A stretch of DNA of 64,000 nt from Salipiger pallidus (GTDB taxonomy: Bacteria; Pseudomonadota; Alphaproteobacteria; Rhodobacterales; Rhodobacteraceae): positions 310,001 through 374,000 of the forward strand of contig NZ_BMJV01000002.1 of assembly GCF_014643635.1 (NCBI RefSeq), in the 5' to 3' direction. Positions 9,213 through 18,614 of this stretch are shown one piece after another. The position numbers were made by a program, and so were the translations under genes. The stretch's first letter is position 1, and the number at the start of each line of letters is the position of its first letter. The notes beneath the pieces were generated by a model, which saw nothing but the letters and a program-made list of their open reading frames with translations, ran no database searches and was not told where the DNA came from.

Positions 9213-10109
9213 TCATGATCTTGCAGAGCGCAGCCGGTCGATCAAAAGCCGTAGAGCCGAGCTGAGATTCCGCCGCCCCATGTAGCACAGGTGGTAGCCG
9301 TCGAAGGGTGGGCAAAAGGCGGCAAGGACCCTCCGCAAGCGTCCGGTATCGAGGTCGGCACGGACTTCCGGCAGCGGCAGGTAGCCGAACCCGTGACCGG
9401 CTCGCACCGCTTCGATCACAAGGCCAGGGTCGTTGAGGATGAAGGGACCGCCCAGTTTTTTCACCACCTCGGTGCCGTCGATCTCGAATTCCCAGTCATA
9501 GACCGGCCCGTCAGAGCGGTGCCGCATCAGGATACAGTCATGGGCCTCAAGATCGTCAGGGTGCTTCGGCGTGCCGCGCCGCGCGAGGTAGTCTACGCTG
9601 GCGACCGCCGCCATTTCCAGCTGCGGGCCGACGGGAACTGCGATCATGTCGGGGCTCAGGTGCTCGCCGAGCCGGATTGCGCAGTCAAAGCGGTCTTCAG
9701 CAAGGTCAGAAAGCCGGCCCTCGCTGCTGATCTCGATGCGCACGTCGGGATAGTCGCGTACCAGTTGCGAGGCCACCGGCCATAGGATGTCCCGGGTGGC
9801 GGGCACGCTGGAGGCCACTCGCACCAGTCCGGAAGGTCGCTCCCCCAGCGTGCGGATTTCTTCGATCCGGTTGCCGAGGCTCTGGAAGCTGGGGCGCAGC
9901 GCCGCGAGAAGCTGTTCGCCCGCATCGGTGGGGGTCACCTTCCGGGTGCTGCGGTTGAGCAGCCGGACGCCGATCTTGTCTTCGAGCCGCCGGATCGTGT
10001 GGCTCACGGCGGATTGCGAGACACCGAGGCGATGGCCGGCGCGGGTGAAATTGCCCTCTTCGGTGACGGCGAGCAGGGTCGAAAGATCGCCGAGCAATTC
10101 ACGGTCCAT
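9213..10109 (-). CDS. LysR-family transcriptional regulator
   Basis: 298-residue LysR-type regulator. N-terminal winged helix-turn-helix: FTRAGHRLGVSQSAVSHTI, then RRLEDKIGVRLLNRSTR. The effector domain is a periplasmic-binding-protein fold (GLVRVASSVPATRDILWPV onward). The start at 10109 has an AAGGAG ribosome-binding site 6 bp upstream; a longer frame from 10199 lacks one. Transcribed divergently from the hydrolase/cupin cluster starting at 10289, so it most likely controls that cluster through the 179-bp shared intergenic region. The effector is unknown. Confidence 0.9.
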   Translation of the reverse strand: MDRELLGDLSTLLAVTEEGNFTRAGHRLGVSQSAVSHTIRRLEDKIGVRLLNRSTRKVTPTDAGEQLLAALRPSFQSLGNRIEEIRTLGERPSGLVRVASSVPATRDILWPVASQLVRDYPDVRIEISSEGRLSDLAEDRFDCAIRLGEHLSPDMIAVPVGPQLEMAAVASVDYLARRGTPKHPDDLEAHDCILMRHRSDGPVYDWEFEIDGTEVVKKLGGPFILNDPGLVIEAVRAGHGFGYLPLPEVRADLDTGRLRRVLAAFCPPFDGYHLCYMGRRNLSSALRLLIDRLRSARS

Positions 10110-10288
10110 GGCGCGCTCCTTATGTGGCTCGCGGTGTTCTGAGGCAACGAACAGCCTGACGCAAAGGAAAAGCGGCGCCCAAGCATGAATCCAGCTCATG
10201 GCAACGATAAGGCAAGGCGACCTTATCCGGCCCCAGGGGCAACTCCAGATTGGAGGTCAGACGACACATCCGAACCGGAGTTCCCAAG

Positions 10289-11374
10289 ATGACCACCCCG
10301 ACCACCTCGACCGATCCCCTAGACCCCGCCCGCCGCGAGCTGCTGCTGAACGCCGGGTTGGGCGCCGCTGCGCTTGGCATGGTCGCACTGAGTGCCGAGG
10401 CGGCGCTGGCGCAGGCAACCACCGAGTGGGACAAGACCTTCCCCCAGAGCGACCGCGTCGACCACCGCAAGGTGAGCTTCACCAACCGCTACGGCATCGC
10501 GCTGGTGGGCGATCTCTACCTGCCGAAAGACCGCGGCGAGGCGCCGCTTCCCGCGCTTGCGGTCGCCGGCCCCTTCGGCGCCGTCAAGGAGCAGGCCGCG
10601 GGCCTCTACGCACAGGAAATGGCCGAACGTGGCTTTGCCGCCGTGGCGTTCGATCCCTCCTACATCGGCGAAAGCGGCGGAGCGCCGCGCTACGTCGCCT
10701 CACCCGACATCAACACCGAGGATTTCATGGCCGCGGTCGACTTCCTTGGGCTGCAGGAGGCGGTGGACCGCGACCGCATCGGCATGATCGGCATCTGTGG
10801 CTTTGGCGGCATGGCCCTGAATGCCGCCTCGCCCGACAAGCGGGTCAAGGCAGTGGCCGTGACGTCCATGTACGACATGAGCCGGGTCAACGCCCGCGGC
10901 TATTTCGATGTGATGACCGAGGAAGATCGCACCGAGGCGCTGACCGCCATGAGCCTGCAGCGCTGGGAAGACGCCGCCTCGGATGAGGCACCGAAGTTGG
11001 CCGGCGGTCTGCCCGACACGCTGGACGGCATCGATAACCCGGTGATCGCCATGTACCACGCCTATTACAAGACCGACCGTGGCTATCATTCGCGCTCGCT
11101 GAACTCGAACGGCGGATGGAACGTCACCTCGGCCATGTCCTTCATGAACATGCCGCAGCTCACCTACATCCACGAGATCTCGCCGCGTCCGGCACTGATC
11201 ATCGCCGGGTCCGAGGCGCATTCCCGCTACTTCAGTGAAGACGTCTATGCCGCAGCGCGCGACCCCAAGGAACTGGTGATCATCGACGGCGCGGATCACT
11301 GCGATCTCTACGACCAGAAGGACATCATCCCCTTCGACCGCCTTCAGGCGTTCTTCGAAGGCCACCTCGCGTAA
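10289..11374 (+). CDS. Exported alpha/beta hydrolase, dienelactone hydrolase-like
   Basis: About 361 residues. The N-terminus has RR followed by a hydrophobic stretch and ALAQA, a probable Tat or Sec export signal. The hydrolase domain shows a GMIGICGFGGMAL nucleophile elbow with Cys in place of the usual Ser, as in dienelactone hydrolases, and a late DGADHCDLYD segment with the likely catalytic His. The chosen ATG has GGAG 8 bp upstream; the frame is open further to 10250. It heads a cluster with two cupins and a CMD protein. The substrate is unknown; a periplasmic lactone or ester hydrolase is the safest reading. Confidence 0.8.
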   Translation: MTTPTTSTDPLDPARRELLLNAGLGAAALGMVALSAEAALAQATTEWDKTFPQSDRVDHRKVSFTNRYGIALVGDLYLPKDRGEAPLPALAVAGPFGAVKEQAAGLYAQEMAERGFAAVAFDPSYIGESGGAPRYVASPDINTEDFMAAVDFLGLQEAVDRDRIGMIGICGFGGMALNAASPDKRVKAVAVTSMYDMSRVNARGYFDVMTEEDRTEALTAMSLQRWEDAASDEAPKLAGGLPDTLDGIDNPVIAMYHAYYKTDRGYHSRSLNSNGGWNVTSAMSFMNMPQLTYIHEISPRPALIIAGSEAHSRYFSEDVYAAARDPKELVIIDGADHCDLYDQKDIIPFDRLQAFFEGHLA

Positions 11375-11381
11375 GTCCCCG

Positions 11382-11409
11382 GGCCTGCCCCCGAGCGTGG
11401 GGGCAGGCC
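11382..11409 (+). terminator. Strong hairpin between hydrolase and cupin genes
   Basis: 11-bp perfect stem (GGCCTGCCCCC and complement) with loop GAGCGT, 7 bp after the hydrolase stop. There is no T-run immediately after, only CCCCTTTTCC 11 bp later, so it may be an mRNA-stabilising or attenuating hairpin rather than a full terminator. Confidence 0.55.
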
Positions 11410-11443
11410 TCATCGCCCCTTTTCCGATCATGGAGACGCCCCA

Positions 11444-11899
11444 ATGAAGATGACCCTCGCCGCGCTTGCACTGAGCCTCGCCGCCCCCGCAGCCTTCGCC
11501 CAGCAGATGACGCAGACCTCGCCTTTGGAGCGGGGCGGCCAGATCGGCAGCCCCGAGACCTTCACCGGCACAGTCTTCGTGGCGCCGGTTTTCGGCCCCG
11601 AGATGAACGATGTCAGCGCAGGCGAAGTGACCTTCCTGCCCGGCGCCCGATCGGCGTGGCACACGCACCCGGTGGGCCAATATCTCGTCGTGACCGCAGG
11701 CACCGGCTGGTACCAGGAAGAGGGCGAGGACAAACAGGTGATGCGCACCGGTGACGTGGTGTTCGCTCCGGCGGGCGTGAACCACTGGCACGGCGCGACG
11801 GACGGAACCTCGGTCACCCACTACGCGATTCAGGCGGTTCAGGACGGCTCTGCCGTCACTTGGGGGGAGTTGGTTTCCGACGAGGACTACGGCGGCTGA
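11444..11899 (+). CDS. Exported cupin-domain protein
   Basis: 151 residues. A clean signal peptide (KMTLAALALSLAAPAAFA before QQ) and one cupin barrel. Metal-binding motif 1 reads AWHTHPVGQYLVV and motif 2 PAGVNHWHGA, giving four His for a divalent metal. It resembles cupins encoded beside carboxymuconolactone decarboxylase-like proteins. It is a paralogue of the cupin at 12788 (shared WHTHP.GQ, HWHGA and a D.DY.G C-terminus), but only this copy has a signal peptide. Reaction unknown. Confidence 0.85.
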   Translation: MKMTLAALALSLAAPAAFAQQMTQTSPLERGGQIGSPETFTGTVFVAPVFGPEMNDVSAGEVTFLPGARSAWHTHPVGQYLVVTAGTGWYQEEGEDKQVMRTGDVVFAPAGVNHWHGATDGTSVTHYAIQAVQDGSAVTWGELVSDEDYGG

Positions 11900-11976
11900 G
11901 ACCGAATGCCTTCAGCGAAAGACCGGTGTGACCGGTCCCGCCTCATCGCCAAGTCACCGATATCAAGGATACTCCC

Positions 11977-12738
11977 ATGAAAACCCAGATCATTGCCTCC
12001 GCCTTCGCGCTCGCCAGCAGCACCGCCTCGGCGCAGGACATTGCCCGCACCCTTCCTGCCGCCGCCGATGCGGTGGCTCCGGCCCTCGCCGCCTATTCCA
12101 CCGACGACCTCTTCGGCTCGGTCTGGACCGACGAGACGCTCTCGATGCGTGACCGCGCGCTGGTCACCTTCGCGGCGCTGGTCACACGCCACGAGGCGGA
12201 CACGCTCGGCCAGCACACCGAACTGGCACTTGACGCGGGCGTGACCCCGGCGGAGCTGTCGGAAACCATCACGCATCTTGCGTTCTACACTGGCTGGGGT
12301 AACGCCACCGCAGCCGCCGAGGCCATGGCCCCGGTCTATGACGCGCGCGGCGTGACCGCCGAAGACCTGCCCGCGCTCGCCCCGGATCTTCTGCCTCTGG
12401 ACGAAGAGGCCGAAGCCGCGCGGGAAGAGACGGTTCAGTCCAATTTCGCCAACGTCAGCCCCGGCGTCGTCGACACCACGCGCGAGCTGCTGTTCAATGA
12501 CCTCTGGCTGCGCCCGGCGCTTGCCCCCCGCGATCGCAGCATGGTCACCGTCGCGGCGCTGATCACCGCCGGTCAACCCGAGCAGATGACCTTTCACCTG
12601 AACCGCGCGATGGACAACGGGCTGACGCAGGACGAGGCGGGCGCGATGCTCTCGCATCTTGCCTTCTATGCGGGCTGGCCCAAGGTGTTCTCGGCGATGC
12701 CCGTGGCGCGGCAGGTGTTCGAGAGCCGCGCAGACTGA
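11977..12738 (+). CDS. Exported tandem carboxymuconolactone decarboxylase-like protein
   Basis: 253 residues with an N-terminal signal ([15 protein letters not shown] before QD) and two CMD/AhpD-like halves, residues about 45-125 and 155-245. The halves share a D.R.L/S.VT.AALIT core and HLAFYTGW / HLAFYAGW segments. The redox Cys pair of AhpD-type members is not evident, so peroxidase-linked function is unlikely. It sits between two paralogous cupins, an arrangement known for CMD-like proteins in proteobacteria. Function and substrate are not established by the sequence. Confidence 0.82.
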   Translation: MKTQIIASAFALASSTASAQDIARTLPAAADAVAPALAAYSTDDLFGSVWTDETLSMRDRALVTFAALVTRHEADTLGQHTELALDAGVTPAELSETITHLAFYTGWGNATAAAEAMAPVYDARGVTAEDLPALAPDLLPLDEEAEAAREETVQSNFANVSPGVVDTTRELLFNDLWLRPALAPRDRSMVTVAALITAGQPEQMTFHLNRAMDNGLTQDEAGAMLSHLAFYAGWPKVFSAMPVARQVFESRAD

Positions 12739-12787
12739 AATCCTGCGGCGCGGCCACGGCCCGCCGCCTTTCCAACGGAGACATTCC

Positions 12788-13183
12788 ATGAAGATCATCC
12801 GAGCTGGCAGCACGCCCTCCGCTCCCGGGCCCGAGGACTATTTTACCGGGACCGTGCGCATCGACCCGATGTTCCAAGCCGACGCCCCGGGCCGCACCAG
12901 CGGTGCCCATGTCACCTTCGAACCCGGCGCCCGCACCGCATGGCACACCCATCCGGCAGGACAGACCATCATCATTACCTTTGGCCGCGGCCGGGTGCAG
13001 CGCGAAGGCGGCCCGATCGAAGAAGTCACAGCGGGCGACGTGGTGTTTTTCCCCGCCGAGGAAAAACACTGGCACGGTGCATCGCCCGAAACCGCCATGT
13101 CGCATATCGCCATTCAGGAAAGCATCGACGGCACGCCGGTAACCTGGCTGGAGAAGGTCTCCGACGCAGACTATACCGGCTGA
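12788..13183 (+). CDS. Cytosolic cupin-domain protein
   Basis: 131-residue single cupin. Metal-binding motifs [13 protein letters not shown] and [10 protein letters not shown] match those of the exported paralogue at 11444, but this protein starts directly with the cupin fold and has no signal peptide. The ATG at 12788 follows GGAGACATTCC, giving a ribosome-binding site about 8 bp upstream. Last gene of the cluster; an imperfect hairpin (CGCTGCC and complement, 13191-13216) follows without a T-run. Confidence 0.83.
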   Translation: MKIIRAGSTPSAPGPEDYFTGTVRIDPMFQADAPGRTSGAHVTFEPGARTAWHTHPAGQTIIITFGRGRVQREGGPIEEVTAGDVVFFPAEEKHWHGASPETAMSHIAIQESIDGTPVTWLEKVSDADYTG

Positions 13184-13358
13184 AGACAGCCGCGCTGCCG
13201 CGTAATGTGGTGGCAGCGCGACGATGCATGAAAGGCCGAGGTCCGGCACTCCGAGACCTCGCCTTGAGCGACGCTTTGCTTTGGGACGCCATTAAAGAAC
13301 GTCCATAAACTCCAAGCATAGCTTTGCCCATGCCACGGCTCTGCAACCACAGCGAATG

Positions 13359-13387
13359 GCCGGTCTGCTGAAGCTGCGCCGCAGCAA
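13359..13387 (+). repeat. Short dispersed non-coding repeat
   Basis: A GGCCGGT...GAAGCTGCGCCGC segment that recurs with changes at about 21240-21268 and 44143-44171. All three copies lie beside mobile or duplicated modules. Low information, so treat as suggestive. The rest of the 13184-13432 gap shows nothing else. Confidence 0.35.
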
Positions 13388-13432
13388 AAGCGTCTTTGAT
13401 GAACGGTAGCTCGGGGCGGGGAGTGGTCCGGT

Positions 13433-14065
13433 TCAGATCTCCACAGCCTCGGCGATCGCGAGCGCATCTTCGAGTTCGACGCCGAGGTAACGCACTGAGC
13501 TGCCCATCTTCGTGTGGCCAAGGAGGAGTTGCGCCGCCCGCCGGTTGCCGGTCTTTCGGTATATCTGCGCGACCGTCATGCGCCGCATGGAATGGGTGCC
13601 ATACGCGCTCGGCTCAAGGTCGATGGATATCACCCGGTCTAGGACGAGGTGAGCATACTGTCGCGTCGAGATATGCCGCCGCTCATGGAACCGTCCGGGC
13701 CATGGATGTTCCGATCCGACCATGAGCGGCGCTTCGAGCCATGCTCCGATTGATTTTCGGGTCCGATTGTTGATCTCGAAGCTGACCGGCCGCCGTGTCT
13801 TGATCTGAATGATCGAGGCGCGGTGTTTGACACGGCCCGCCGCATAGACGTCAGCGACCTTGACGCGCACCAAGTCGCAGCAGCGCAACTTGCTGTTGAT
13901 CGCGAGATTGAAGAGCGCCAGCTCGCGGGTCCGCTCCGCGATCTCGAGGCGGGCTCGGATCATTCAGACGTGTTTCGGTTGTAGTGGCTGCTTCTGGCCG
14001 ACGATCCTCCCCTTGTTCCAAGCGGGGCGGCAGGCACGGATTGCTGGTAGATTGGCCGACGCCCT
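13433..14065 (-). pseudogene. Tyrosine recombinase (integrase), interrupted by a nonsense codon
   Basis: Short integrase of the roughly 200-residue type. The C-terminal 176 residues are open from 13963 and keep the catalytic elements: the SKLRCCDL arginine region, GTHSMRRM, LLLGHTK and the VRYLGVE tyrosine. Reading on upstream in the same frame gives RACRPAWNKGRIVGQK and PLQPKHV, the family's normal N-terminus, then a TGA at 13964-13966 where relatives have Trp (HVW.IR). A single TGG-to-TGA change explains the break. Initiation at the ATG right after the stop would lose about 30 residues. No other integrase or attachment site is visible nearby. Confidence 0.75.
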
Positions 14066-14459
14066 GTCATAGCACCAATCTCCAGCGAAGGTCGGGAGCG
14101 AGCCCGATCTAACGCGCCGACGTCGATCCTTCGCTGCGGTTGCATTCGTCCGCTTGCAGCCCAACGTGACCGAGGCGTCATAGTGGACTGCTCTGATCGC
14201 CAAGCCATCGAAGTCTGTTCCAGACACCGTCTTGGGAGCGCGACAGGAGGGGCACGTTCTCCGTACGTTGGTCAGGGGTATTCGCCGCGTCTTGGCTCCG
14301 GCATAAATGCATACTCGAGCCTGAACCCCAGGCTCGAGTTGTGACAGCGTTAGACCGTCTGATTTCTGTAAGGCGCGGCCAGTTGAGCGCTTCGCACCGC
14401 CGGTCACTTCGGGGCGTCGATCATCGTAGGCCCGTCTCGAACGCGCGACAGCATCGTCG
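14066..14459. other. Gap between integrase remnant and ABC operon
   Basis: About 390 bp. A long minus-strand frame continues from the integrase up to 14407, but I do not recognise the upstream part and it may be chance reading. No terminator with a T-run is obvious after the ABC transporter operon, which ends at 14460. Confidence 0.4.
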
Positions 14460-15284
14460 TCAGTCGTCGCGCCCTTCCTTGAAGCCGAAGCCCACCGTCC
14501 CCGTCCGCATCAGCCCGAACATCACCGCAAGGCAGAGCAGCACGCCTGCGTTCACCAGCGCCGCAATGGCGTAGAGTTCGGGCTTGATCCCGAAGCGCAG
14601 TGAGCCCCAGGCCACTGACGGCATCGTCGGCACTGCGCCCAGCGTGTAGAAGGAAATGTCGAGGTTGTTGAACGACAGGATGAAGGTCGTGATGAAGGCA
14701 CCAAGCAGCGCGGGCCAGATGTTGGGCAGGGTGATCTCGAAGAAGGTCCTGACCGGCCCCGCGCCAAAGACCATCGCCGCGTCGTCGAGCTTCCAGTTGT
14801 AGCGGAAAAGCTGCGTCGCGATGATGAGCAGGGCGTAGGTAAAGGCCCGCACCGTGTTGGCGAGGATCGCCGACCAGATGTTCCCGGGGATGTCGAGGAA
14901 AAGCCCGTTCAGGATCAGCGTCGAGATGCCCAGCAGCACGTCCGCGACAAAGAGCGGTGCGACGAAGAGGAACAAGATTAGCCCTTTCCAGCGCGAGCGG
15001 TACTTCAGCAGGCCCAGCACCGCGATCGTGGCCAGCGTTGTCGACAGCACCGCAGTGCCAAAGCCCAGCAGCAGACTGTTCCACAGTGCCTCTGCGTAGA
15101 TGGAGCTGGTGAAAAGCGCCGTGTAGGCGTCCCAGGTGAAGCGGATCGGGTAGGGCCAGACGATGTCGTCGGAGAAGGACGCCAGCGTGATGTGCAGGAT
15201 CGGCACGTAGAGAAACAGGTAGGTGAGCGCAAGAACCAGCGCCAGCAGTGCCTTGTTGGCGGTTTTCGAACCAAGGATATCCAT
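14460..15284 (-). CDS. ABC transporter permease, PotC-type
   Basis: 274-residue inner-membrane permease of a spermidine/putrescine-type importer, with about six hydrophobic segments starting at LALVLALTYLFLYVPILHI. The EAA-loop region that contacts the ATPase lies around FGAGPVRTFFEITLPNIWPAL. Its start codon overlaps the stop of the upstream permease gene, so the two permeases are translationally coupled. Final gene of the four-gene importer operon (binding protein, ATPase, permease, permease). Confidence 0.88.
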   Translation of the reverse strand: MDILGSKTANKALLALVLALTYLFLYVPILHITLASFSDDIVWPYPIRFTWDAYTALFTSSIYAEALWNSLLLGFGTAVLSTTLATIAVLGLLKYRSRWKGLILFLFVAPLFVADVLLGISTLILNGLFLDIPGNIWSAILANTVRAFTYALLIIATQLFRYNWKLDDAAMVFGAGPVRTFFEITLPNIWPALLGAFITTFILSFNNLDISFYTLGAVPTMPSVAWGSLRFGIKPELYAIAALVNAGVLLCLAVMFGLMRTGTVGFGFKEGRDD

Positions 15285-16177
15285 CAGTCACGCCCTCCCG
15301 CGCCGGTAAAGCCGCTGCGCTTCAGGTCGATGAGGCGGCTGATGGTGAACAGGGTGAGCCCTGCGACGAAGAACAGGACCACGCCCATGGCCGCGCCCAG
15401 CGACCATGTTCCGGTCGCTGAGAACTGCGACCCCATGGCCATTCCGAACAGTGTCCCGTCTGCCCCGCCGAGAAAGCGCGGGGTGATCGAGGCCGCAAGG
15501 CTCGGGACGAAGGTCAGCGCAAAGCCGATCACTGTTCCGACCCAGTTGAGCGGCCATGTGATCTCCCAGAAGGCGCGCATGTTGCCTGCGCCGAATACCT
15601 TGGCGGCGTCCAGCAGGCGGAAGTTGAAGTTCAGCAGCGACAGGTAGATCGCCGTCGTGACGAAGGGCAGGTAGAGGTAGACGAGACCGACGACGGTGGC
15701 GGTCTTGGTGTACATCAGCGCCTCGAAGGGCGGCAGACCGAGGTGCATCAGCCCCATGTTCAACAGGCCGATGGGGCCGAGCACGCCTTGCAGCGCGATG
15801 ACCCTGAGCACGATCCCCGTCAGGAAAGGCACGGCGAGCCCCACCACCAGCAGCAGCTTGTAGCGTCCGCCGTGGCGGATTACGAAATAGGCGATGGGCC
15901 AGGCCAGTGCCACGCAGGAGAGCGAGACGATCAGCGCGGTCAATACCGAGCGTAGCATGAAGGTGCGGTAGCTCGGCTCGGTCAGCACGTCGATGTAGTT
16001 CTGCAGGTTCCAGTCGGTGATGAGCTGATAGCTCTCGGTCCGCCAGAAGCTGACTACGAGGATCGAGCCCAGCGGCACGAGGAAGAAGAGCGCGAGGAAC
16101 AGCACCACGGGCGCGGTCACGACAAGAAACCGCTGGCTCTCGCTCAGCTTCAGCCAGCCCTGGAAGAGGGGACTCAT
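15284..16177 (-). CDS. ABC transporter permease, PotB-type
   Basis: 297 residues. Partner permease with a first TM segment at about residues 17-38 (VVTAPVVLFLALFFLVPLGS) and an EAA-type loop at FGAGNMRAFWEITWPLNWVG. Overlaps the ATPase gene by four bases upstream and the second permease by one base downstream. Together with the ATPase and Tat/Sec-exported binding protein it forms a complete polyamine-family importer; the true substrate could be another amine or amino-acid-like compound. Confidence 0.88.
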   Translation of the reverse strand: MSPLFQGWLKLSESQRFLVVTAPVVLFLALFFLVPLGSILVVSFWRTESYQLITDWNLQNYIDVLTEPSYRTFMLRSVLTALIVSLSCVALAWPIAYFVIRHGGRYKLLLVVGLAVPFLTGIVLRVIALQGVLGPIGLLNMGLMHLGLPPFEALMYTKTATVVGLVYLYLPFVTTAIYLSLLNFNFRLLDAAKVFGAGNMRAFWEITWPLNWVGTVIGFALTFVPSLAASITPRFLGGADGTLFGMAMGSQFSATGTWSLGAAMGVVLFFVAGLTLFTISRLIDLKRSGFTGAGGRD

Positions 16178-17244
16178 GCGGCCACCTCGTCAGGGAAGAC
16201 GTCGAGCTTGGCCGTGTCCCAGGACAGCAACACCGGGTCGCCAGGCTTCACCCGGGTTGCGCTGTCGATGGAACTGGCCACGACCTCCTGCCCGCCGTCC
16301 ACGGTGACGAGATACTCGGCGTATTGCCCGCGAAAGATCACGTCGCGTAGGGTGCCTGCGATCTTGCCGGACGGGTTCGCGTTCGCGGCCTCGATCAGCG
16401 TGTCCTCGATCTTGATGTAGGCGCTGGCGCTCGACGCATTGGAGTCGTTCAGAGCCTGACCCAAGGCGATGCGCTGCCCGTGCCACTGGATCGCCTTGCC
16501 CTCCGTCGCGGCCTCCACCGGGCCGGTGAAGACGTTGGAGCGCCCCACGAACTGCGCGATGAAGCGCGTCTTTGGCCGATCGTAGACGGCAGATTTTTCG
16601 GCAAAATCCTCGATGCCACCCTTGTTCACCACAGCGATCTTGTCGCTCATGGACAGGGCTTCTTCCTGGTTGTGGGTCACGTAGACAAAGGGAATGCCGA
16701 GCTGGATCTGGTAGCTGCGGATTTCGATCTCCATGTCGCGGCGCAGCTCCCGGTCGAGGTTGGCCAGCGGTTCATCCAGCAACAGCACCTTGGGCCGACA
16801 GACCAGCCCACGCCCCAGCGCCACCCGCTGTTGCTGCCCACCGGACAGCTGGTTCGGAAAGCGGTCCTTCAGCGCGGTCAGCGACAGGATTCTGCAACAC
16901 CAGTCGATGCGCTCCTCCGCGTCGTCGCGGTTCATCCTGAGCATGCGCAGCGGAAACAGCAGGTTTTCCCGCACAGTCATGTGCGGGAACAGGAGGAAAT
17001 CCTGAAAGACCATGGCGATGCCCCTCTGGTAGGGGGGCAGCGCGGTGACGTCCTGACCGTCAATGAGGACCTGGCCAGTGGTCGGTTGTTCCAGCCCGGC
17101 GATGAGCCGCAAAAGCGTGCTCTTGCCCGAACCGCTGGGACCGAGCAACGAGACGAACTCGTTCTTCTCGATCGAAAGGTCGACGCCCGAGAGCGCGGTG
17201 AAGGTGCCGAACGTCTTGGAGACGTCCTTGATCTGCAAGTACAT
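16174..17244 (-). CDS. ABC transporter ATPase, PotA-type
   Basis: 356-residue ATP-binding subunit that powers import. Walker A GPSGSGKST (residues 35-43), Q-loop in MVFQDFLLFPHMTV, signature LSGGQQQRVALGR, Walker B LLLDEPLANLD and the H-loop VTHNQEEALSMSD are all intact. The C-terminal ~120 residues form the TOBE domain typical of PotA/FbpC-like ATPases. Starts 33 bp after the binding-protein gene and overlaps the permease gene by four bases. Confidence 0.93.
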   Translation of the reverse strand: MYLQIKDVSKTFGTFTALSGVDLSIEKNEFVSLLGPSGSGKSTLLRLIAGLEQPTTGQVLIDGQDVTALPPYQRGIAMVFQDFLLFPHMTVRENLLFPLRMLRMNRDDAEERIDWCCRILSLTALKDRFPNQLSGGQQQRVALGRGLVCRPKVLLLDEPLANLDRELRRDMEIEIRSYQIQLGIPFVYVTHNQEEALSMSDKIAVVNKGGIEDFAEKSAVYDRPKTRFIAQFVGRSNVFTGPVEAATEGKAIQWHGQRIALGQALNDSNASSASAYIKIEDTLIEAANANPSGKIAGTLRDVIFRGQYAEYLVTVDGGQEVVASSIDSATRVKPGDPVLLSWDTAKLDVFPDEVAA

Positions 17245-17277
17245 GAAATCGCTTTCGTTCTGGGGCGTCGAGGGGGC

Positions 17278-18462
17278 TCAGGCGGCTTCCATGTTGGACC
17301 AGACGCGCTCCCACTTCTCGGGCGAGGACGGCTGGTCGAACATGTGCAGGCCCTTCAGCTCCGCCGTGCGGTCCATGAGGAACAACTCGCGCTCTTCCTC
17401 GGTGGACAGGTCGCGGATGTCGACGCAGGTCGAGGTGCCCGCCTTGTCGGCGATGGCCTTCATGTGCTCGGGGCGCAGGATGGTGTCGAGATAGCGGTGG
17501 CAGACCTCGAGTTTCTCGCTGTCCTCGACGCCGGAGGTGACCATCCAGCTGTCGATCCAGCCAAGCCCGCCTTCCTCAGCCTGCAGCCGGTGCTGGATGT
17601 TCGGCACCCGCTTGCCTTCGCGCTTCAGCTGCTGAAGCTGGCGGAAGACCTGGCTGAATTCCGGTGCGGCCCAGACGATGCCGGAGCGCATGAGGTTGTT
17701 CAGCGTGCCGAGGTCTTGGTAGCGCGTCATGAGCAAGCCCTTCTGCTCGATCAGCAGTGCCTGCACGCCGTCCAGTTCCGCATCGGTCAGGACGTAAGGG
17801 TTGAAGGGCTTGCCGTCCGGGCGCGGATCTCCTTGCGTCCCCATCCGTGCGGTCACGAGGATCGCCGCAAGTGCGATATTCTCCTCGAAGCGCGCGCTGG
17901 CCGAGAGGTGGCCCGCCTTCTCCGCGTCGAACAGCACGCCCAGCGAGGAAACCTCCTCCTCCGACACCTCGTCGGCGTTGTAGGTGATGCCATAGCCGCC
18001 CCAGCAGAAAGGCACGCCGATTGCGGCACCGCTGGTCTCTTCGGTGAGCAGCTCGTATTCCGGCGCGGTGAAGGCAGGGAAGACATTGTCCATGCTGGAA
18101 ATCTTCGAAAGGTCGATATCGCGGATCAGCCCTTCGCGGCTGTAGAGACGCGACCAGAAGCCATCCGCCTGCGCCAGGTCGAAATCCCGCGTGCCGCCAA
18201 GCTTGAGCTTGTTGTAAGCCTCGGAATTGCCGTCGAAGAAGGTGGTGGTGAACTTCACCCCGTGCTCCGCCTCGAATTCGGCGATCATCGCGGGCAGCAC
18301 GTAGGGCTCCCACATCAGGGCGCGGATCTCCAGCGTGGCGGCCTCGGCGTTGCGGATGAAGGGCGAGGGCAGCGCGCTCATCGCGCCTGCCAGCGCCAGC
18401 GTGCCGGAGCCCTTCAGCATGGACCGGCGGGTGATCGCACCCGTCTTGGTGAATTTCGACAT
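17278..18462 (-). CDS. Extracellular solute-binding protein, Tat-type signal
   Basis: 394-residue periplasmic binding protein that captures the substrate for the importer. The N-terminus has an ITRRSMLKGSGTLALAGA twin-arginine signal ending near NAEA. The mature part resembles the PotD/spermidine-putrescine group (DFDLAQADGFWSRLYSREGL). The ATG at 18462 has GGGAG 8 bp upstream; a longer frame from 18549 is unlikely. First gene of the operon and the only exported one. The ligand is not identifiable, but the divergent class III aminotransferase nearby suggests an amine with a primary amino group. Confidence 0.88.
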   Translation of the reverse strand: MSKFTKTGAITRRSMLKGSGTLALAGAMSALPSPFIRNAEAATLEIRALMWEPYVLPAMIAEFEAEHGVKFTTTFFDGNSEAYNKLKLGGTRDFDLAQADGFWSRLYSREGLIRDIDLSKISSMDNVFPAFTAPEYELLTEETSGAAIGVPFCWGGYGITYNADEVSEEEVSSLGVLFDAEKAGHLSASARFEENIALAAILVTARMGTQGDPRPDGKPFNPYVLTDAELDGVQALLIEQKGLLMTRYQDLGTLNNLMRSGIVWAAPEFSQVFRQLQQLKREGKRVPNIQHRLQAEEGGLGWIDSWMVTSGVEDSEKLEVCHRYLDTILRPEHMKAIADKAGTSTCVDIRDLSTEEERELFLMDRTAELKGLHMFDQPSSPEKWERVWSNMEAA

Positions 18463-18614
18463 GTCACAGTCTCCCTGTCGGACGGTCGTGCCGTTCCATG
18501 AGGAAGGCCGCCGCCGGTTTTCGTTATCCGTGCTGAAAACGTCCTCCAAACCCGGCGAGAATATTAGAACAAAGACGCAATGAACTGATAAGGAGATGTT
18601 ATAAATGCGGGGCG

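Noticed and set aside
13964-14407. Minus-strand 147-residue frame with a CPSC motif as a separate gene
   Set aside because: Its end is the N-terminus of the broken integrase; the upstream part matches nothing I recognise.
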